From Treponema sp. (GTDB lineage Bacteria > Spirochaetota > Spirochaetia > Treponematales > Breznakiellaceae), in assembly GCA_031256115.1 (NCBI GenBank), contig JAIRRF010000321.1, positions 1 to 6,882 on the forward strand: a stretch of 6,882 nt of DNA. The letters run 5' to 3'. The notes below the pieces were generated by a model. It did no database searches and was not told where the DNA came from. It worked only from the letters and a program-made list of their open reading frames with translations. Made by a program: the position numbers and the translations under genes. Position 1 is the stretch's first letter, and the number at the start of each line of letters is the position of its first letter. Below are positions 5,098 through 6,882 of the stretch, in pieces.

Positions 5098-5183
5098 GCG
5101 GGAATTTTGATCTTCCCGGTTTTGCGGATTTCGGCAAGGTGCTTCTTTTCTTCCTGCCGTATCTCGTATACCTCTATCAAATC
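5094..5183 (-). pseudogene. C-terminal remnant of an unrecognised small protein, probable antitoxin partner of the HicA remnant
   Basis: The last 29 codons of a gene read DLIEVYEIRQEEKK and end GKIKIPA. Charged helical residues are followed by a short basic tail. Its TGA stop (5094-5096) overlaps the HicA-like ATG (5095-5097). It is preceded immediately by an in-frame TAG formed within the terminal sequence of the IS3 remnant, so its 5' part was removed when the insertion sequence arrived or decayed. I do not recognise the family; its role as antitoxin is inferred only from position and coupling. Confidence 0.45.
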
Positions 5184-5309
5184 CTAAAATAGGTTGATAC
5201 ATTTTTATGCCGCAGTCCTATGCATTTTTTCCGGGGTTTCATAATCAAGTGTCTTATGCGGACGCCGTGTGTTGTATAAATACACGGCCTCTTTCACCGC
5301 TGCCTTCTT
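5182..5309 (-). mobile_element. 3' end of an IS3-family insertion sequence (OrfB tail plus right-end sequence)
   Basis: On the minus strand 5309-5205 encodes KKAAVKEAVYLYNTRRPHKT, LDYETPEKMHRTAA and a stop, the characteristic C-terminus of an IS3-family OrfB integrase ('YNTRRPHxxLxxxTPxxxH'). After the stop comes TGTATCAACCTATTTTAGGA (5201-5182), which resembles IS3-group right-end sequence; the final bases expected in such an end are not present. The catalytic DDE domain, OrfA and the left end are missing, and an in-frame stop lies directly upstream (5310-5312), so this is a dead fragment. It truncates the gene remnant at 5094-5183. Confidence 0.75.
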
Positions 5310-5364
5310 TTAACATACTGCAGTACAAGACGTTATGCCCATCCAATTACAAGGCTGGTATAAG

Positions 5365-5412
5365 CCCCTAAAAACTCCACTTGTAATCTATATAGAATAC
5401 ATTGGATATGCG
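5365..5412. repeat. 48-bp exact direct repeat, copy 1
   Basis: Identical base for base to 6250-6297. It encodes, on the minus strand, the last 14 residues RISNVFYIDYKWSF, the stop codon and 3 bases beyond it. The flanks differ on both sides: 5' of the repeat the coding sequences are different parts of a barrel protein, and 3' the downstream DNA is unrelated. Confidence 0.92.
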
Positions 5413-5700
5413 GGTTCTTTTTTTAGGGTCGCCGCTGTCTCCGTAAGCACCGTCAATAATATACCAGTCGCTGGTCCGCCAGGTACTGTCGTCCACGAGG
5501 CCGCCCGCAAAGTAAACAATGTCGTCCAGGAATTTCATCCAGCCGTAGACATAGAGTATTGATAAATAACCGGCCTGATCCAGACGGCTCTGGGACTGAA
5601 GGCGGAATTTGAGCCCCGCATCCCCCTCTTCGTTGGTATAGGAGCCGTTCAGCCTAAAGCGATAACCGTTCTGTTCCGAATCAAGGGCTCCTTGATAATC
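5368..5700 (-). pseudogene. Truncated and internally deleted outer-membrane beta-barrel (porin-like) protein
   Basis: An open stretch of 110 codons without a start. It begins at DYQGALDSEQNGYRF directly after an in-frame TAG (5701-5703) at the junction with the toxin-antitoxin segment. It proceeds through alternating polar/hydrophobic strands (FRLNGSYTNEEGDAGLKF, YLSILYVYGWMKFLD, IVYFAGGLVDDSTW), the look of the N-terminal part of a treponemal outer-membrane barrel. After GDSGDPKKRT it jumps to RISNVFYIDYKWSF, the same C-terminal strand ending in Phe as the gene at 6253-6882. It has therefore lost its signal peptide and start at one end and most of its central barrel in the middle, though the frame to the terminal strand is kept. 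The 55 bases between its stop region and the IS3 remnant (5310-5364) hold no gene that I can see. Confidence 0.8.
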
Positions 5701-5720
5701 CTAGTTTTATCAATAATACT
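5692..5720 (+). promoter_or_regulatory. Possible sigma-70 promoter for the plus-strand PIN/antitoxin pair
   Basis: TTGATA (5692-5697), 17 bases, then AATACT (5715-5720) is a fair match to -35/-10 elements and lies 29 bases before the toxin ATG. The -35 hexamer falls in the last codons of the beta-barrel remnant, so the promoter would span the insertion junction. The match is weak and unproven. Confidence 0.25.
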
Positions 5721-5748
5721 TAAAAAGGAGCATGGGAAACAGGGCTTT

Positions 5749-6066
5749 ATGAATAAATTGAATGTATATTTGGACACAAGTATAATAAATTTCGTAACTA
5801 TTGAAGATTCTCCAGAATATAGGAAAGCAACGGAAGTATTTTTCAATGAAATTGTAGCAAATGGCATCATTCCTCAAAATAAAGTTGCAGATGCATTTCA
5901 TATAGCATATTCAACATTGTTTCAAATGGATATTTTATTGTGCTGGAATTTTCATCATTTGGCAAATATACACAAAGAACAAAAAGTAATAATCCTTAAT
6001 AAAACATTAGGTTTTAATTATCCTTTCAGAATGGCAAATCCGTTGGAGGTATATTATGAGGAATGA
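5749..6066 (+). CDS. PIN-domain toxin with in-frame internal deletion
   Basis: A 105-aa product that begins as a PIN-domain ribonuclease: MNKLNVYLDTSIINF with Asp9, then DSPEYRKATEVFFNEIV. It resumes at ANGIIPQNKVADAFHIAYST (Asp48) and ends with DILLCWNFHHLANI and PFRMANPLEVYYEE. In relatives of this type (about 160 aa by my recollection of the family) roughly 55-60 residues separate these halves and carry the central strand and acidic residue. Here they are absent, with the junction near residues 35-39. Asp9, Asp48 and Asp61 remain, so the metal site would be incomplete. The ATG at 5749 begins the conserved NVYLDTS strand; upstream only AGGG at 4 nt serves as a weak ribosome site, while a stronger AAGGAG (5725-5730) is 18 nt away. 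The gene and its antitoxin are visibly AT-rich against GC-richer flanks, suggesting acquisition from elsewhere. Confidence 0.75.
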   Translation: MNKLNVYLDTSIINFVTIEDSPEYRKATEVFFNEIVANGIIPQNKVADAFHIAYSTLFQMDILLCWNFHHLANIHKEQKVIILNKTLGFNYPFRMANPLEVYYEE

Positions 6067-6256
6067 AGAATTAGAAAAGGCATTGGAAGAGACATGGAAA
6101 AATAAGGAAAGGTTCTATGAGGATACCAAAGGGCTTTCAATGCTTGAAATAATAAAAGAAATAGAAAATAAATATAAAGTATGCGGCACTGCACATAACA
6201 GGATTGTAAACGCATCGCCGCATCTGCGATACGGCGTTTTCGTATCCGCCCCCTAA
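6056..6256 (+). CDS. Antitoxin partner of the plus-strand PIN toxin, with foreign C-terminal tail
   Basis: A 66-aa protein whose first 41 residues (MRNEELEKALEETWKNKERF and YEDTKGLSMLEIIKEIENKYK) are a charged helical antitoxin of the kind found downstream of such PIN genes. Its ATG overlaps the toxin 3' end by 11 nt and has an excellent GGAGG (6045-6049) 6 nt upstream. From about 6179 base composition changes from AT-rich to GC-rich and the protein continues as VCGTAHNRIVNASPHLRYG and VFVSAP, which looks like read-through into the DNA beyond the inserted segment. The native stop has apparently been lost. Its TAA (6254-6256) overlaps, tail to tail, the TAG of the minus-strand beta-barrel gene (6253-6255). 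Confidence 0.7.
   Translation: MRNEELEKALEETWKNKERFYEDTKGLSMLEIIKEIENKYKVCGTAHNRIVNASPHLRYGVFVSAP
6208..6246. repeat. Overlapping inverted repeats between the antitoxin core and the beta-barrel stop
   Basis: Three mutually exclusive hairpins can form. One is CGCCG...CGGCG with inner ATC/GAT and a 3-nt loop (6216-6236). The second is AAACGC-ATCGC with GCGAT-ACG-GCGTTT, an 11-bp stem with a 3-nt bulge (6208-6239). The third is GATACG-N7-CGTATC (6228-6246). The last begins 7 bases past the minus-strand barrel stop and could protect that transcript's 3' end, although no T-tract follows. ATACGGCGT...GTATC also occurs at 4985-5002. Confidence 0.45.
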
Positions 6257-6297
6257 AAACTCCACTTGTAATCTATATAGAATACATTGGATATGCG
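6250..6297. repeat. 48-bp exact direct repeat, copy 2
   Basis: Identical to 5365-5412; here it is the natural 3' end of the longer beta-barrel gene. The two copies lie in the same orientation 837 bases apart and bracket the barrel remnant and the plus-strand toxin-antitoxin pair. Confidence 0.92.
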
Positions 6298-6882
6298 TTT
6301 ATTGGTATCGTACCGGCCTCTTTCTTCGCTGGCAAAAGCAAAATTCTTAGAATAGTCGATATTAGTCAGGTTGCCGATTTCTATAAAGGTTTTGCTGTCC
6401 AGGTTGAACTTGACCGAGACTCTGCCGCTGATAACCGAGCGGTCATCATCAACATTTACGGGACTGGGAGTATTTACAAAGGCCCTCCGGTGGTAGGCCG
6501 TTCCTTCCAGGCTTTTGCCGCCCATGAAGTACACCAGATCCAGCCTGGGTACAAATCTATCTATGGTGTAGGATCCCCAAAGGTTAAAGAGTAAACCCGG
6601 CTCATGCGGATCCGGCGCGCCAAAACCAAATTTCCGGTTATATAAAAACTGTGCAGCATTAATTCCCAAAGCCAAATTATTGAACTTGTAGGCAAACGTT
6701 TCGGAAAGAACTATATTCCCGTTATAGTCAAATTCTTCAAGCTTATCCAGGGATGCCACCAGAACCGCCGTAAGGTTCTCTACCCCCAGAAAGCGGAATT
6801 CTCCGATAGCCTGGGCGGACTCGTGCCTTCCGTCATAGACATAGCCCAAATTTTCTATATCGGTGGTTCTGTCCCAGCCGGC
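6253..6882 (-). CDS. Outer-membrane beta-barrel (porin-like) protein, 5' part outside the window
   Basis: The frame is open from the right edge for 209 residues to a TAG at 6253-6255; no valid start lies within it (position 6849 is an internal TTG), so this is the C-terminal part of a larger protein. The sequence is a series of amphipathic strands separated by polar turns: ENLTAVLVASLD, LALGINAAQFLYNRKF, LFNLWGSYTIDRFVPRLDLVYFMGG, VISGRVSVKFNLDSKTFIEIG and RISNVFYIDYKWSF. The terminal Phe and alternating hydrophobic pattern form the C-terminal signal recognised by the BAM machinery, placing the protein in the outer membrane. I do not recognise a named porin; it fits the porin-like families that are expanded in termite-gut treponemes. 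The last 14 codons are duplicated in the remnant at 5368-5700. Confidence 0.85.
   Translation of the reverse strand, partial: AGWDRTTDIENLGYVYDGRHESAQAIGEFRFLGVENLTAVLVASLDKLEEFDYNGNIVLSETFAYKFNNLALGINAAQFLYNRKFGFGAPDPHEPGLLFNLWGSYTIDRFVPRLDLVYFMGGKSLEGTAYHRRAFVNTPSPVNVDDDRSVISGRVSVKFNLDSKTFIEIGNLTNIDYSKNFAFASEERGRYDTNKRISNVFYIDYKWSF

Noticed and set aside
4900..5202. 100-aa minus-strand frame as a single gene
   Set aside because: It is a chimera: IS3 end and an out-of-frame antitoxin remnant, then the HicA N-terminus (from 5097), then the hairpin segment. No single protein family spans it.
5732..5752. Six-codon leader peptide MGNRAL ending in an ATGA overlap with the PIN start
   Set aside because: GGAG is only 1 nt before its ATG, too near to serve as its ribosome site; probably chance.
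4383..6250. Integron attC sites around the CATAACA motifs and hairpins, given the TA cassettes and the known integron of Treponema denticola
   Set aside because: The 7-mers do not fit RYYYAAC/GTTRRRY, paired core sites at proper distance are missing, and gene orientation is mixed. A structural attC search would decide.
1..6882. CRISPR arrays, tRNA or rRNA genes
   Set aside because: No regularly spaced repeat series, cloverleaf-like sequence or rRNA segment was seen on either strand.

Overview
The window looks like chromosomal DNA of a spirochaete, most probably a Treponema of the termite-gut type. The clues are a short RpoD/RpoS-like sigma factor, a BspA-type leucine-rich-repeat surface protein fragment, a porin-like outer-membrane beta-barrel ending in Phe, and antitoxins with a recurrent 'MTITQTVDIP' N-terminus. 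This assignment is inference from protein style; no 16S or other marker gene is present.

The left part (1-3280) is orderly and reads on the minus strand. A lipoprotein of the CapA/PgsA metallophosphatase-like family (1807-3279) is followed by a 245-base intergenic region and then a two-gene operon: a group-2-like sigma-70 family factor (704-1561) and a HAD-superfamily phosphatase (1-700, cut by the window edge) that starts 3 nt after the sigma stop. The sigma gene carries a near-consensus sigma-54 (-24/-12) promoter placed exactly where a leader with a good Shine-Dalgarno requires it. A repeated 7-mer that could be an enhancer site lies 105-165 bases upstream of the predicted start. The arrangement resembles the RpoN-to-RpoS cascade of Borrelia.

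The right part (3325-6882) is an accessory, heavily rearranged region. A leucine-rich-repeat gene has lost its start codon (3376-3765). Three toxin-antitoxin loci follow on the minus strand: an apparently complete YafQ-type pair (3778-4382), a VapBC-type pair whose PIN toxin has lost its middle in frame (4448-4874), and the remains of a HicA-like pair (5026-5183) abutting the tail of an IS3-family insertion sequence (5182-5309). A fourth pair on the plus strand (5749-6256, AT-rich) again has a PIN toxin missing its middle in frame, plus an antitoxin with a foreign tail. This fourth pair sits between two beta-barrel gene copies that end in an identical 48-bp sequence: a damaged copy (5368-5700) and the 3' portion of a longer copy (6253-6882).

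The main themes are (i) a sigma-54-controlled alternative sigma factor and (ii) a toxin-antitoxin graveyard. In the second, antitoxins with intact frames outlive their toxins, two antitoxins share an N-terminal module with unrelated C-termini, and small GC-rich hairpins mark many gene boundaries.
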